Positions 44,211-54,970 of a DNA stretch of 64,000 bases are shown here, in pieces. The translations under genes were made by a program, and so were the position numbers. The notes below the pieces were generated by a model. The model saw only the letters and a list, made by a program, of their open reading frames with translations, was not told where the DNA came from and ran no database searches. This DNA is from Sipunculus nudus. Lineage: Eukaryota; Annelida; Sipuncula; Golfingiida; Sipunculidae. The stretch is taken from positions 38,628,195 to 38,692,194 of the forward strand of contig CM049316.1 in assembly GCA_026874595.1 (NCBI GenBank). The letters run 5' to 3'. How positions within the stretch are numbered: the stretch's first letter is position 1; each line of letters opens with the position of its first letter.

Positions 44211-45993
44211 AGCTCAGCTGACTATAAGTCATCTGAGCTATAGTCGTGGTCCATTGTCCGTCGTCCGTCCGTCTGTCCGTCCGTCCGTCCGTCCGTAGAT
44301 GTGGCACGTTTTGAAACCGTAAGACCTAGGAATCCAAAATTCAGCATACTGTTAGATGTCCCCAAGATCTCCTACCAAGCCGAAAACTGGGTCTTTGCAA
44401 CTTCGTTCCTTTGAGAAATTAAGGAAAAACCTCAATTTTTTTATTAAAATCCTATTTTCACACTTCAGGACTGCCTAATATCAAAACCACTCATCTGTTT
44501 TTCCTCATATTTACCATAAATATTCCTCTATATAGTTCCTATGTACTTGCCAGAAATTAAGTCTGTAAAATATAAATTCTTTAAGTTATGGGCCCAAAAA
44601 TAATGGACTTTGTAAAAAATCAGGAAAAATAATAACTCACTTAACATGAAAAATTTTGAAACTAGAGTCTATTTTATCAAGTATATAACTATGTTTAATT
44701 AAGATTCAATTGTTTGACCATGGCACGTTTTTTTCCTGTAAGCACCATTGATTTAATTTTCACAGCATGTAAACATAAATATTTAGTTTGTCTAAATCTG
44801 AAATTTTAAAATAAAAGCTTGAAAATTAAGCTAGTTATTGATTTTTTTCTGTAGTCACTTGCTTTGATTACAGATGCAGGGTCCTACTCCAGGTCACTGG
44901 AAGTCAGCTATGCCAGGGTTTCTGATTTGTTACAGTCACTGGGGGAGATCCCCTGCTGTGACAGGTGTACAGTTATTCTCATATCACCACCCCAATCACC
45001 CCCCCCCCCGCAAACCCAACCCACCAAGTGTTATGCAGTAATTGTTATTGTTTTCACTGTATCTCCTTAATTGTAATGCTGTTTCCACTCCGATATGCAA
45101 AAACTTTCCTTGAAAAAATAATTCAAGGTGTAATCCAGAAGATGCAATGTTGTGTAATGTAGCAGTTTTAAAGAAATCAATTTTCTTTTAAATGATTTTA
45201 ACAAATATAAATGAACCCTTCAGTATGCTTAAATTATTATAAAATATGAAGCCCATTATGGATAAATAAAGACAATTAAAAATTGTGAAATCTAAATCAA
45301 GTATTATTTTTAGATATTTATTGTTTTACAGATTTAAAAGATATATTTTTGTGGTAAAAAATTAATAAACATTTGTATGCATGATGTGGTGTTATCTGAC
45401 AAGATTGAGATTTATGATGATGCAATTGAGAATTATGAATCAGCTTTTATATTCAGATATATATGTTATATTGGAAATGTATAGAAATATAAACTTAAAT
45501 TAGAAAATAATTGATGTGATAAAAAAATCAGGATTTAATACAAACATTTGTTCATTATTTTCCTGCCTCAGCAGAATTTGAGATCAGGCTTTGTTTGTGT
45601 TAATTAGCTATATTTCAACTGTATACATTTCATAAAAAAATAAATATATATTTAATAATATATATCATATAAAAATAGATTCAATTGAACAAATGTGTAA
45701 ACTACTGAAATGTCAACAGTTAATCGAAAAACCAACTAATGATCATGGTAATAGTACAGATCATTTGTTCACAAACTGCTCACATGCTTTAGTTTCAACA
45801 TTAGGAGACACATGGTCAGGTCACAAAATATTTTTTGCAACAATTTCTTGCTCATCAATACAAACCAATCATATAAACCAACCATGGCCTTTATTACCTC
45901 TTCCTCTTACACTTTATCTCCATTAGATATTATATTAGATTTTTACCTTCAAGGTTAACGTCAGCTGAGCACAGTGACCCATAGGTCCCTTGT
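44211..45993. mobile_element. AGCTCAGCTGA-ended dispersed element
   Basis: Starts AGCTCAGCTGACTATAAGTC with a GTCCGTCC tetranucleotide run soon after (44260-44298), and ends GTCAGCTGAGC..CCATAGGTCCCTTGT. The interior is AT-rich. A frame at 45693-45926 has PTNDHGNSTDHLFTNC and WSGHKIFFATIS, reminiscent of the end of an APE-type endonuclease (DH...SDHK) and degraded. Class not assigned. Confidence 0.5.
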
Positions 45994-46498
45994 TATAATT
46001 GAAAGTCAAATTCTCTGGAATTTGTTTTTTCATCTGGATATATTGTTTTTTATTTCATATGGCAGCACTTAAAATTCCAATGGTAAGTAGTACTAATATG
46101 CTAGCCTGAACAAACTGAGAAAAAACACTGCCAAAGAAGAAAAATTTGTGTAATTCTTGGAAAATATGTTATTGATACGTTTATTTAAAGTATTTTCTCG
46201 GATGTTTTGTATTTTCTGTTCCACGTTTGTCCAAAGAGCCCATATTAACCGTGGAAAAATCAGACAACTATGATAGTATAGTAGTATACATTTAATATGC
46301 GTCAATTACTACTGGCGTTCAGATGGACCCCAGGTGTACGGATTGATAAGTTTTACGACGTGTACTATTGAAGGTTAAACAATTAAAAGTGATATTGCCA
46401 ACCAATGGGAAGCTTCCACTTTATCTGACTGGTACTCAGCTCTATTGATTAGTATAAATTTAATTTGTAAAGCCGATTATTCCGTCGAAAGATCTGTT
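45994..46498. other. Downstream of protease gene, non-coding
   Basis: No gene or clear repeat; this is the 3' side of the minus-strand protease gene. Confidence 0.4.
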
Positions 46499-46684
46499 TC
46501 AGTTATTGCTGGCATTAAAGTTAACAAAAAAAAGGTTTACCATTACACTGCGAACCCAGGACAGGAAGTGGTAAACATCGGTGAACACATCCGGGGTTTC
46601 CCTGAGCGCATGACCATATGACGTAATGCCTGCTACACTGAATGTTCCCTGGATCGTGCACGCCAACGGTCCACCCGAGTCACC
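46499..46684 (-). CDS. Mosaic serine protease, S1 exon with catalytic Ser
   Basis: After TTTTTCTCTGGAAG the exon begins in phase 0 with GDSGGPLACT, the S1 active-site serine motif, then AGITSYGHALRETPDVFTDV and FLSWVR, the C-terminal strand and helix. The stop is at 46499 if there is no further splicing; a possible donor (GGTAAACC) follows the helix. Cys220, usual in 'GxGCA', is missing, as is its partner Cys191 in the preceding exon. Confidence 0.8.
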   Translation of the reverse strand, partial: GDSGGPLACTIQGTFSVAGITSYGHALRETPDVFTDVYHFLSWVRSVMVNLFFVNFNASNN

Positions 46685-47003
46685 CTTCCAGAGAAAAAGA
46701 AAAGGCAAAGATTAGGTGTGCTTCTCAACATTTTTTCAAGGAACCAGTTTTGCCGCGGTTATAGGTTTTTGATACACACCTAATATGACGAAGGAATGGT
46801 ATGACATGATTGTCAATCATTACAAGAGAAACATCACACATGTCTGACAGGCTAAAGCTGAAGATCGGTAACTTTCCCATGAATATATGAAAAAAAAAAT
46901 GTTTCCATTGTGGGTTGGTGCAACAATCCTCGCGAAACACTTCAAATAGCGAAAAAATGGGAAAAAAACGAAATTGTAAGAAGAGTATTTAATCATGGTT
47001 TAC

Positions 47004-47131
47004 CGAGTGGGCCCCTTGTTCTTGTGGGTTTTCACCGACACACAGGAGTCCTGGTCCTCTAGAGTAACTGCTGCATCGGGAATTATTGACCACCCGCATC
47101 TGCACCTGACGTAGGTTAGTGCCAGGGTTAC
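47004..47131 (-). CDS. Mosaic serine protease, S1 exon before the catalytic Ser
   Basis: Phase 1 in, phase 0 out, between TATATCACAG and GTAAAC. Encodes LRQVQMRVVNNSRCSSY, then GPGLLCVGENPQEQGAHS, which matches the Cys168-Cys182 loop of S1 peptidases. The residues before GDSGG are GAHS, so position 189 is Gly rather than Asp and position 191 is His rather than Cys. Confidence 0.75.
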
Positions 47132-47143
47132 CTGTGATATATA

Positions 47144-47150
<7 letters not shown>

Positions 47151-47186
<36 letters not shown>

Positions 47187-47204
47187 TTATATTTATATAT
47201 ATAT
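47151..47204. repeat. (TA)n tract, insertion target of the LTR element
   Basis: TA-rich tract ending exactly at the 5' LTR; ATAT is duplicated at the other end. Confidence 0.9.
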
Positions 47205-47958
47205 TGTTACAGGTGCTCTATTATGTGACACGGGCGAAACTCGTGTTGTTGTTACATTCCGTACTGTTTGAACATGTGGGCCTTGGGTTTTCACGCTCGG
47301 TTGTGGGTCACGTGATGAGCCTGGTATGTGTAGATACACGGCGGTGTCTTTCTAGAGAATTCCTGAAGCGCGTGTTTACTGTTGAGTAGGGTCCTTTTAG
47401 ACTGTTCGAGAAGTGGAAGGTTCCCGGCTTAGGATGTGAAGGTATATAAAGGACTGTTTTTTTAGAACCAGAAGGCAGACAGCCGAGCAGATACCAGCGG
47501 ACGCAGAAGCGTGTGTCAGGACCTTATCCGACGAATGCGGCAATTACAGAGTTTCAAAGAACTTTTTCCTGGATTTTTATACATTTGGACTTCAGTTTAC
47601 TTTCTGTGTTGTTGCAAGAACCTTCCACTGGACTGTCATTCTCCAAGAGTTTACATTCAAAGGACTTATCTTGGTGACACTGTTGGTATCCAGGTATTGT
47701 ACCATTATCTTTCTGTGTGATTGTATTGACTTGTTGCTTGTTTCATTGTATAAATGTATTGATTTAGTGTATTGTATTGTTAGGGTTGTTTTACGAATAA
47801 ATTATAGTTATTTGTTAACAAAAAACCACTGACTTCTTTATTCATTCACCTAGACATTTCCCGCTGCCTAGTGTTGCAGAATCTGATTTTTTTTATCTCC
47901 ATTTCAAAATTTGTGTTCATCACGCATGCGTGATCTGTTTATATTAAGTTCCGTAACA
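47205..47958 (+). repeat. 5' LTR of the Gmr1-like element
   Basis: TGTTACAGG...TTCCGTAACA. Contains a TATATAAAGG promoter box at about 47442 and AATAAATTATAG near 47799. Related to the solo LTRs at 2816-3643 and 59010-59436. Confidence 0.9.
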
Positions 47959-47962
47959 TAAA

Positions 47963-47982
47963 ATTGGGGGCTCTCGTCGGGA
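47963..47982 (+). promoter_or_regulatory. Primer-binding site, tRNA-Pro-like
   Basis: TTGGGGGCTCTCGTCGGGAT starts 4 bases after the LTR. It resembles the tRNA-Pro primer site of many retroelements, with small differences. Confidence 0.6.
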
Positions 47983-48124
47983 TGCTTAATAGTTTTCAAA
48001 TTTATTAGGCCTTGACCTGGACATTGTTTTATCATACATTGTTTACAAGATCACATATTGTTTACAGTACATTGTTTACAGGATTTATCTCAGTGGGTTT
48101 TTGTTATTGTTTTGACATTTTAAC

Positions 48125-48673
48125 ATGGCAAAATTCATCTCTGAGACATTTGTTGACGATCCGGACCCTGATCAACTTGAACAGTTGTCAAAAGAACAGT
48201 TGTTGCGTTTGGGACAACACTTAGGGCTAAGTGTGAAAAAAGCTTTGAGAAAGCCTGATATCATTGCTAAAATCATGCAAGATCTTATTAGCAAAGGTTT
48301 AATTGAAGAGACTGAAGTTGAAACATAAAAAAATGACAGCCTTGCTATGCAATTAAAATTGAAAAAGTTGGAAATGCAACATGAGCTATCATTAAAACAG
48401 TTAGAATTAGAAAAAGAGAGGGAAGAACGGTTAGAAAGAGAAAGACTAAAAAAGGAAATAGAAAGAGAAAGACTAGAAAAAGAAATAGAAAGAGACAGAC
48501 TAGAAAAAGAAAAAGAAATTGAGTTAAAACGACTTGATTTAGAAAGACTTAAAGTAGAACGTAGTCTAAGTGCTGCCCCAACTCAAAGTTTTGATGTTAC
48601 TAAACACATTAGACTTGTCCCACCTTTTCAAGAAAAAGAGTTGATAAATATTTCTTACACTTTGAGAAGGTAG
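48125..48673 (+). pseudogene. Gag of the Gmr1-like element (stop and frameshift)
   Basis: ATG at 48125; the first 67 codons are rich in Leu/Lys (QLSKEQLLRLGQHLGLSVKK), then TAA at 48326 in the same frame as the continuation. Residues from 48347 form a long charged coiled coil with repeated RLEKEIERDRLEKEK. After 48640 the Gag capsid-like block continues in another frame (HFEKVAENLKWPKENW, LLQSVLTGKAREIYTELSVE) and is then cut by a deletion near 48786. Confidence 0.8.
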
Positions 48674-48784
48674 CTGAAAATTTAAAATGGCCTAAGGAAA
48701 ATTGGACTATGCTGTTACAAAGTGTATTGACTGGCAAGGCCAGAGAAATTTATACAGAGCTTTCAGTAGAAGCTGCTGCTGACT

Positions 48785-49759
48785 ATGTCCACTCTGGTTG
48801 TCACTAGTGACTCGCCTAATGACTCGCCCGTACAGGATGCAGCATTCTCAAGGTCAGAACTTGTCGCGGAACAGCATAAGGACCCTGATATTTCATGTTT
48901 GTTTCCCAGGGCAGTTTCTAAAGATGAGCTGTCACAGAACCCAGTTTGTTTCTATGTCAAAAATAGAGTGATTATGCGTAAATGGCAACCACCTGATGTA
49001 TGCGCTGATGATGAGTGGGCCATTAAACATCAAATAGTAATGCCCAAAAGCTTTCGCAATGAAATTCTAAGCATGGCACATAAGGCTCCTTTGTCTGGCC
49101 ATTTAGGTATAAATAAAAACTTATCAGAAAGTTAGTACACACTTCTATTGGCCTAACCTCAGGAAAGATGTTGTACAATTTTGTAAATCATGCCATACAT
49201 GTCAGATGGTAGGCAAGCCCAATCAGGATCCTCCTAAGGCCTCACTTAGACCTATTCCTGCTTATCTGGACATGAATACTTGCTGACAATCATGTGCGCA
49301 TCTACCAGGTTCCCTGAGGCAATACCATTGCGCAAAATTAATGCCAAAAGTGTTGTCAAAGCTCTGACCATGTTTTTTACAACTTTTGGATTACCAAAAT
49401 CTGTCCAGTCTGACCAAGGGTCTAATTTTATGTCTGGCTTATTCCAACAAGATATGCTTGAGCTAGGTATAAAACATTACAACTCTTCGCCATACCATCC
49501 TGAAAGTCAGGGCGCCCTCGAGCGTTTTCACCAGACATTAAAAAACATGATCAGAACTTATTGCTTTGACACACAGAGAGACTGGGATGAAGGAATCCAC
49601 CTATTGCTGTTTGCTGTCAAAGAATCCTTTCAAGAGTCCTTGGGTTTCAGTCCCTTTGAACTAGTTTTCGGACACTCCGTTCCAGGTCCATTGAAACTGC
49701 TTAAAGAAAAACTCTTGTGTGAAAATCCTGATTTTCTTAGTTTACTGCACTGTAAGTAG
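48785..49759 (+). pseudogene. Integrase of the Gmr1-like element, broken
   Basis: The N-terminal region has VMPKSFRNEILSMAHKAPLS and, after a frameshift, FYWPNLRKDVVQFCKSCHTC, the HHCC zinc-binding fold. The catalytic core keeps VQSDQGSNFMSG (second Asp) and SPYHPESQGALERFHQTLKN (catalytic Glu). The block that should hold the first Asp is deleted at about 49270. The end SPFELVFGHSVPGPLKLLKE is the usual integrase core exit. Confidence 0.85.
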
Positions 49760-51036
49760 GACGTTTGAGCCTGCTGTAAAGGTCCTTGCCTTACTTCCCA
49801 TCCCTGGCAGACCTCTGCAAGCTAGGTATTTTGATCCATACATTGTTGACAAGAAAGTCAGTGATTTAAATTACATACTGTTGACACCAGATAGACGTAA
49901 GAAGAAACAACTGTGCCATGTTAACATGTTGAAACCATATTATGACAGAAATAGCACATCAGATGTTGTACAAAATGTAACTGCTGTTAATTGTGTAAAC
50001 ACTGACCCTGACCCAGTTAAAGTAGATACTGATTGTAAGTGTGATGTAGACATTCAGTGTGGTACAGTACCATTAAAAAACTCGGATGTGCTTAAAAACC
50101 TGGATGCCAAACTGTCACACCTTACCGCACACCAACAACAAGACCACAAGAACCTACTGTGGAATTATGAACATTTGTTTAGTGACATTCCAACGCGAAC
50201 TAACATGTTGTGCCATGACGTCGATGTTGGCGTGGCAAGAGCAGTCAAGCAACATCCATATAGACTGAATCCAGAAAAGCAAAAGTATCTACAGGATGAG
50301 ATTCAATATTTGATGGACAATGATTTTATTGAACCTAGTAACAGTAACTGGAGTTCACCATGTATTCTTGTGCCAAAACCTGATGGAAGTTACCGTATGT
50401 GCACAGATTATCGAAAACTGAATTCTGTCACCAAGACTGACACGTTCCCGATTCTGAGGATCGATGATTGTATTGATGGAGTCGGTAGCTCCAGATATGT
50501 CTCTAAGTTTGACTTGCTAAAAGGATTCTGGCAAGTTCCGCTGACAGAAAGAGCGAAAGAAGTGTTTGCATTTGTGACGCCGCAAGGACTGTACCGGTGT
50601 AAAGTTATGCCGTTTGGCATGAAGAACTCGCCAGCCACATTCCAGCGCCTCACCCATATGGTTGTCAAGGACATTAAGGGCTGTGACGCATATATTGATG
50701 ACCTTATCATGTACATCGACACCTAGGAGAAACATCTGCAAATTCTTCGCGACCTCTTCGAAAGACTCAGTGAAGCACGTCTCACCGTCAACTTAGTGAA
50801 ATCTGAGTTTTTTCATGCACAAGTAACATTTTTGGGTCATATTGTAGGGCAGGGTCAGGTAAAACCTGCTGATGCTAAGATAAGTGCTATTTCTGCATTT
50901 CCTAGACCAGAAAACAAAAACAAATAATGCGTTTTCTTGGTATGGTTGGGTACTACAGGAAATTTTGTCCAAATTTTGCTACTGTAGCTGAACCTTTGAC
51001 TAATTTGTTAAAGAAGAAACAAAAGTTTGTATGGAA
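49719..51036 (+). pseudogene. Ty3-type reverse transcriptase of the Gmr1-like element
   Basis: Motifs in order: HPYRLNPEKQKYLQDEIQYL, SNWSSPCILVPKPDGSYRMC, DYRKLNSVTK, SKFDLLKGFWQVPLTERAKE (motif A), FVTPQGLYRCKVMPFGMKNS (motif B) and YIDDLIMYID (YxDD). A TAG at 50724-50726 interrupts right after motif C. The thumb block VTFLGHIVGQGQVKPADAKI follows, then a frameshift, then [20 protein letters not shown] just before the deletion into the 3' LTR end. RNase H is missing. Confidence 0.85.
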
Positions 51037-51324
51037 TGTTTATATTAGGTTCCGTAACAATATTTGTAATCAAACCCTCTTTTTTTCTCGTTTCTTTAAG
51101 CTCAACAGTTCTTGTTACACAATGTACTCTATTATTCAGAAATTTATTTAAAGACTAGTTCTTGAATTAATACATAATAAAAACCTAATATCTGGTAAAC
51201 GCCACATGTGCTTTTTCAACAGATCAGAGATTTTAATTTGTATATCAATTATATTAATAACATTAATATATATATATATATAATCGTAATAATAATAATA
51301 ACAATAAAATAATGTAGAACATAC

Positions 51325-51575
51325 CACGCGGATAGTTCGTCAAACCCCAGCCCGTAGCATAGCAGATATCCCTTCCTGTGGGTGCCCTTGTCGGCAGACA
51401 TATTGGCCTCACCCTGGAGCTGAAAACGATGTCACGTGACGTCTGCAGCAAGGCAAGGTCATTCAGTTTGTTAGTATAATCGAAGTCTGGATGTGAGACG
51501 ATACGTGTGATGTAGTACCTGAGGCCGCTCAGTCGGGTATGGCCCCCCATGTATAACGCATATGTCGATGACCCG
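51325..51575 (-). CDS. Mosaic serine protease, S1 exon with catalytic Asp
   Basis: Phase 2 in, phase 1 out, between ATATTCAATCAG and GTATGT. Encodes STYALYMGGHTRLSGLRYY, then IVSHPDFDYTNKLNDLALLQ (catalytic Asp in NDLALL), RVRPICLP (Cys122 region) and YATGWGLTNYPRG. Confidence 0.9.
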
Positions 51576-52481
51576 CTGATTGAATATGTAAAAAATATCC
51601 CTAAGATATAATACCTCGGCATTTGTGGAGGTAAGATAACACATTGAGCAAACAATCTAAACCTGATGGCATGGAAAATAGTGTTTGTTATTTTTCGTTT
51701 ACAACGTTTCCCCATTCCTTAAAATTATAATATCCCTTTTTTAATGAAACGGGAATTCCTTTTTAAAAACCAAGCAAATTTGGTTATTTCATATGTTTCT
51801 AGATTTCTATGTTTTATGTCTGTTGGAATAAAATTAATGTTTCTTTAAACTAGTTGTGCGAATTGGACGAACTATTATGAAGGTGTACGTAAGAGAAGAT
51901 GAAAAAAAACAAGACCAAAGTTATGGAGGAAAATCATTTAAGTAGGACCAGGGTTGTGTAGAAATACGCTCTTTACGCAGCCCTTTTCCTATAGGCCTAC
52001 TACCTACATCGTAAGGAAAATAAGTAGCTTCTTTAGAAGCGCAAGATTCCCGCTGCCTCGGGAGCGTACTGTTGAACCTTTTAGGGGCTCCTTGCGTTGG
52101 AAAGGCGGAGGTACGCGCTCTTATAATGTGATGTAAATGTTACCCACATGTCTGGAGATCACTACTGCTATTATCATACTGATATTATTATTATGTCAGG
52201 ATCCATGCCGCGTTTTTCTTATCTCATCAACTTGTTAGTTATCACCTCATTTCAGTTACAGTTTCGTTTGATCAATCAAATTTGATAAATTTAAAAAATA
52301 TCGGCATTTTCCTTTGCATAAATTTTGATATAATCAGAATCAGGGTTGAATTCAAATCTACTTTGTGCATATAATTTCATATCAAGATAATTAAAATAAT
52401 TCCCTATAAAATGCACAAGTTTATACGAATCAATATTATAAAATGCAACTTTTGAAAGACCCCTGGTATCAAGTTATACCA
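51576..52481. other. Intron; repeat related to 56.8-57.2 kb (inverted)
   Basis: No exon. Bases 51955-52130 (ACGCTCTTTACGCAGCCC, TATAGGCCTACTACCTACAT, CCGCTGCCTCGGGAGCGTAC) are related, in reverse orientation, to 57245-56780. A short TA run lies at 51270-51282 just before this interval. Confidence 0.45.
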
Positions 52482-52987
52482 CAGGCACTTGAATTGCTAT
52501 TAGTGTAGATTTCGGTTAAATGTGTTACTTTTCTGGGTCATTTCCAAATAACTATTACTTATCTTACATTTTCCTGGCGTATTTCACACTATGCGGTCCA
52601 TCTCTTTGTTATTTACCAAATATATAAAATAGGCAGGCAAGAAGCTCCCCGTCGTTAGATCAGGCAGCCATGGCATAGCAACCGAGGACGTACTTTCTGT
52701 CTACTTTCTGTCTACTACTGGAGTCTTCAGATGGTGACACCGCTGACGTAACAATGGTTCAGCCAATCAGGCATGTACTTCTTTAAGCCTGAAACGACGT
52801 GCAATGGTTGTCGGGCATAACAACGGGGGCTTCTTGCCTGCCTATCTCAAGTATTAAGTAAATAACAAAGAGATAAACCATACAGCGCGAAAAACGCAAG
52901 GAAAATGTCAGATAAGTAAAAGTTATAAGGAAATGACCCAGAAACAAATTTAACCGAAATCTACACTAATGGCAATTCAAGCGCCTG
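52482..52987. mobile_element. MITE with long (~175-bp) inverted terminal repeats
   Basis: The left arm starts CAGGCACTTGAATTGC; the right arm ends GCAATTCAAGCGCCTG. The arms match for about 175 bp, through blocks such as TTAGTGTAGATTTCGGTTAA and AGATAAACC/GGTCCATCTCT, at perhaps 85-90% identity. The center holds CTACTTTCTGT repeats. No target duplication found. Lies in a protease intron. Confidence 0.8.
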
Positions 52988-53474
52988 AGATTAAACCTTA
53001 TTTTTGCAGTTAAGTATATGGCCGGGGTACAAAGGGTTATGTACCTATGATTCCTAGTACCTATGCCCTCCCCCCCCCCCCCTTTCCATCATATTTTGTT
53101 CACAAGAGTCCACTGTTTAGTGATTAAGGTTTCATAAATTAATCCCCCACAATGAACCATGCCTTCTAAATACACCATCGGCATATGCATACATGTTATG
53201 TAGATATGTAGTATCCAATTGAAAAAAAAAAACATGTTCGGTTATAATTGTTTCAAGGCGGATTACATGCGCATGAATGTCTCTGTGACAAGGACATCGT
53301 GAAATGAGTAACCTTACATTAAGTGCCAAAGTCTTCATGAATTCTTTGTTTTGCTTCGCTTCTCCATGTTCTTCGAATTGCCTCACAAACTAAATTAAAT
53401 CTGATTATGTTCATACTATATACCATTACCAATGCTTGTTAATGTTATGCGATAACAAACACAACGTATGAGAT

Positions 53475-54350
53475 CTAAAGAACATGAGTACAGGGCAACA
53501 TAGATGGCTGAGAACATGGGTACCCGGGGAGCACAGGTAACAGGATATACAAGTATCGGGGATAATAGTAACCGGGGAGCATAGGTACCGGGGAACAAAG
53601 ATACAGGGATACATAGGTAAAGGAGAACATAGGTACTGGGGAATATAGACACTGTATTGGCACCGAGGAACGTGGGTTCGGGGGAACATGGGTACCGGGA
53701 ACGAAGGTATCGGAGAACATAGGGGGCGCTATCGAAAATAGGTACCGGGAAACTGGGGAACATAGGTACCGGGAACATAGATGCCGGGAACATAGGTACT
53801 CGAGAATAAAGGTACTAGAGAACATAATATTGGGGAACATAGGTATTGGGAACATTGATACCGTGGAGAATAGTCACTGGGGAACATAGGTACTGGGAAA
53901 CATATGTACCCCAGAGCACAGGTACTGGGGAACATAGGCACCGGAGAACATAGGTACAGAGTTCATAGGTACTAGATGACTAAGGTAATACGGAACATAA
54001 GTACTGGGGAAAATAGGTACCCGGAACAAAGGTACAAGGATCATTGGTATACTCGAGAATAAATGTATTAAAGAACATAGGTATTTGGAAAAATAGTTAC
54101 CCTGAACATAGGTTCCAGGATCATTGGTACTCGAGAATAAATGTATTAGAGAACATAGGTACTTGCGAACATAGGTATCGGGGAAAAAAGTTTTGGATAA
54201 CATAGGTATTAAAGAACATATGTACTGGGGAACATAGGTGCTTAGAAAATAGGTACCGGGATGATAGGTACTAGAGAACACAGATAGGGGGAAGATAGGA
54301 ACTGGGAAACTTAGGTATTGCGGAGCAAAGGTACCGGGGACTTATAGGTA
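53475..54350. repeat. GGGGAACATAGGTACC minisatellite, ~870 bp
   Basis: Dozens of degenerate 15-20-bp units around GGGAACATAGGTACCG. It fills the intron next to the catalytic-His exon and ends about 40 bp from its donor site. Unit length is not a multiple of 3, so all three minus frames are partly open (MFPxxYVPxYLCS-type text). These are repeat translations and do not look like genes. Confidence 0.95.
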
Positions 54351-54391
54351 GGCCTACTTGTGAACATGAGGTTGACCCTGTATAAACCCAC

Positions 54392-54599
54392 TTTGTAAAG
54401 ACACAATGAGCCGCGGTTAGGACCCAGCGCTTGTTAAGTATAACCCCTCCACATAGATGCTGCACTTTGTCACGGAACACAAGCGACACCTGCCAGGGCC
54501 AACTTCCTGGCCGAGCTACAGCGCCCCCGATAATGTTTTGCAACGAACCCGCAGTCGATGGCCGAACTCCGCATTGAGGAGATGGATTCTCAGGCAAAG
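54392..54599 (-). CDS. Mosaic serine protease, S1 exon with activation site and catalytic His
   Basis: Phase 1 in (after TTTTACATGCCAG), phase 2 out (donor GTGGGT). Encodes a linker with Cys ([10 protein letters not shown], Cys1 that pairs with Cys122), the mature N-terminus [18 protein letters not shown], and [19 protein letters not shown] with the catalytic His. The residue before IIGG is Asn (SLQN), where trypsin-like zymogens have Arg or Lys, so activation would need a different protease. Confidence 0.9.
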
Positions 54600-54753
54600 C
54601 TGGCATGTAAAATAAATTAATAAAAAAGACGCATGAGTGTCAGTCAAAAACCAAACGCACTGCTTATTTCCTTATATACGAAATCAGAAACAGAAATAAT
54701 ATAAATTTTAAAAGTAAAAATGTGTTATACGTATAAAAAATATAAGAACTCAC

Positions 54754-54970
54754 AGACTTCATCCAGTGTGACGTAGAACCCTGTGTCCGTCTTGGACTCA
54801 TCGGTTTGGAAATTAAGGAGCATTGAATTCCTTGTGGAAGTCACTTTGATTCCGTCATATCCAGTCCCCGACAGCACTGCAATGGCGGCACTCTCGGTTG
54901 AGGGGCCGTCAAAAACGACCAGGACATCATACAGTGGCTCCATCTGTAGCTTCACTACGGTCAGCTGTAC
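54754..54970 (-). CDS. Mosaic serine protease, CUB 2 second half
   Basis: Phase 0 in, 1 out (donor GTGAGT). Encodes VQLTVVKLQMEPLYDVLVVF, then DGPSTESAAIAVLSGTGYDG and LLNFQTDESKTDTGFYVTLD. The D-x-L-x-V-x-D-G and F-x-T-D...GF patterns are those of a CUB domain. Confidence 0.9.

Larger units (their letters stand above)
47205..51059 (+). mobile_element. Gmr1-like Ty3-type LTR retrotransposon, internally deleted
   Basis: Inserted in a protease intron, opposite orientation to the gene. ATAT lies directly outside both ends (47201-47204 and 51060-51063). The 5' LTR is complete. The 3' LTR is reduced to its last ~23 bp (TGTTTATATTAGGTTCCGTA..), fused to pol. Gene order is gag, integrase, reverse transcriptase, with a Ty3-type reverse transcriptase. 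Integrase upstream of reverse transcriptase is the Copia order but is known for Ty3-related elements of the Gmr1 group (first described in cod). Protease, nucleocapsid and RNase H are gone. Multiple stops and frameshifts: not active. Confidence 0.85.

Noticed and set aside
53416-54281. Pro/Tyr/Cys-rich repetitive proteins on the minus strand
   Set aside because: Translations of the GGGAACATAGGTACC minisatellite in three frames; located in an intron of the protease gene.
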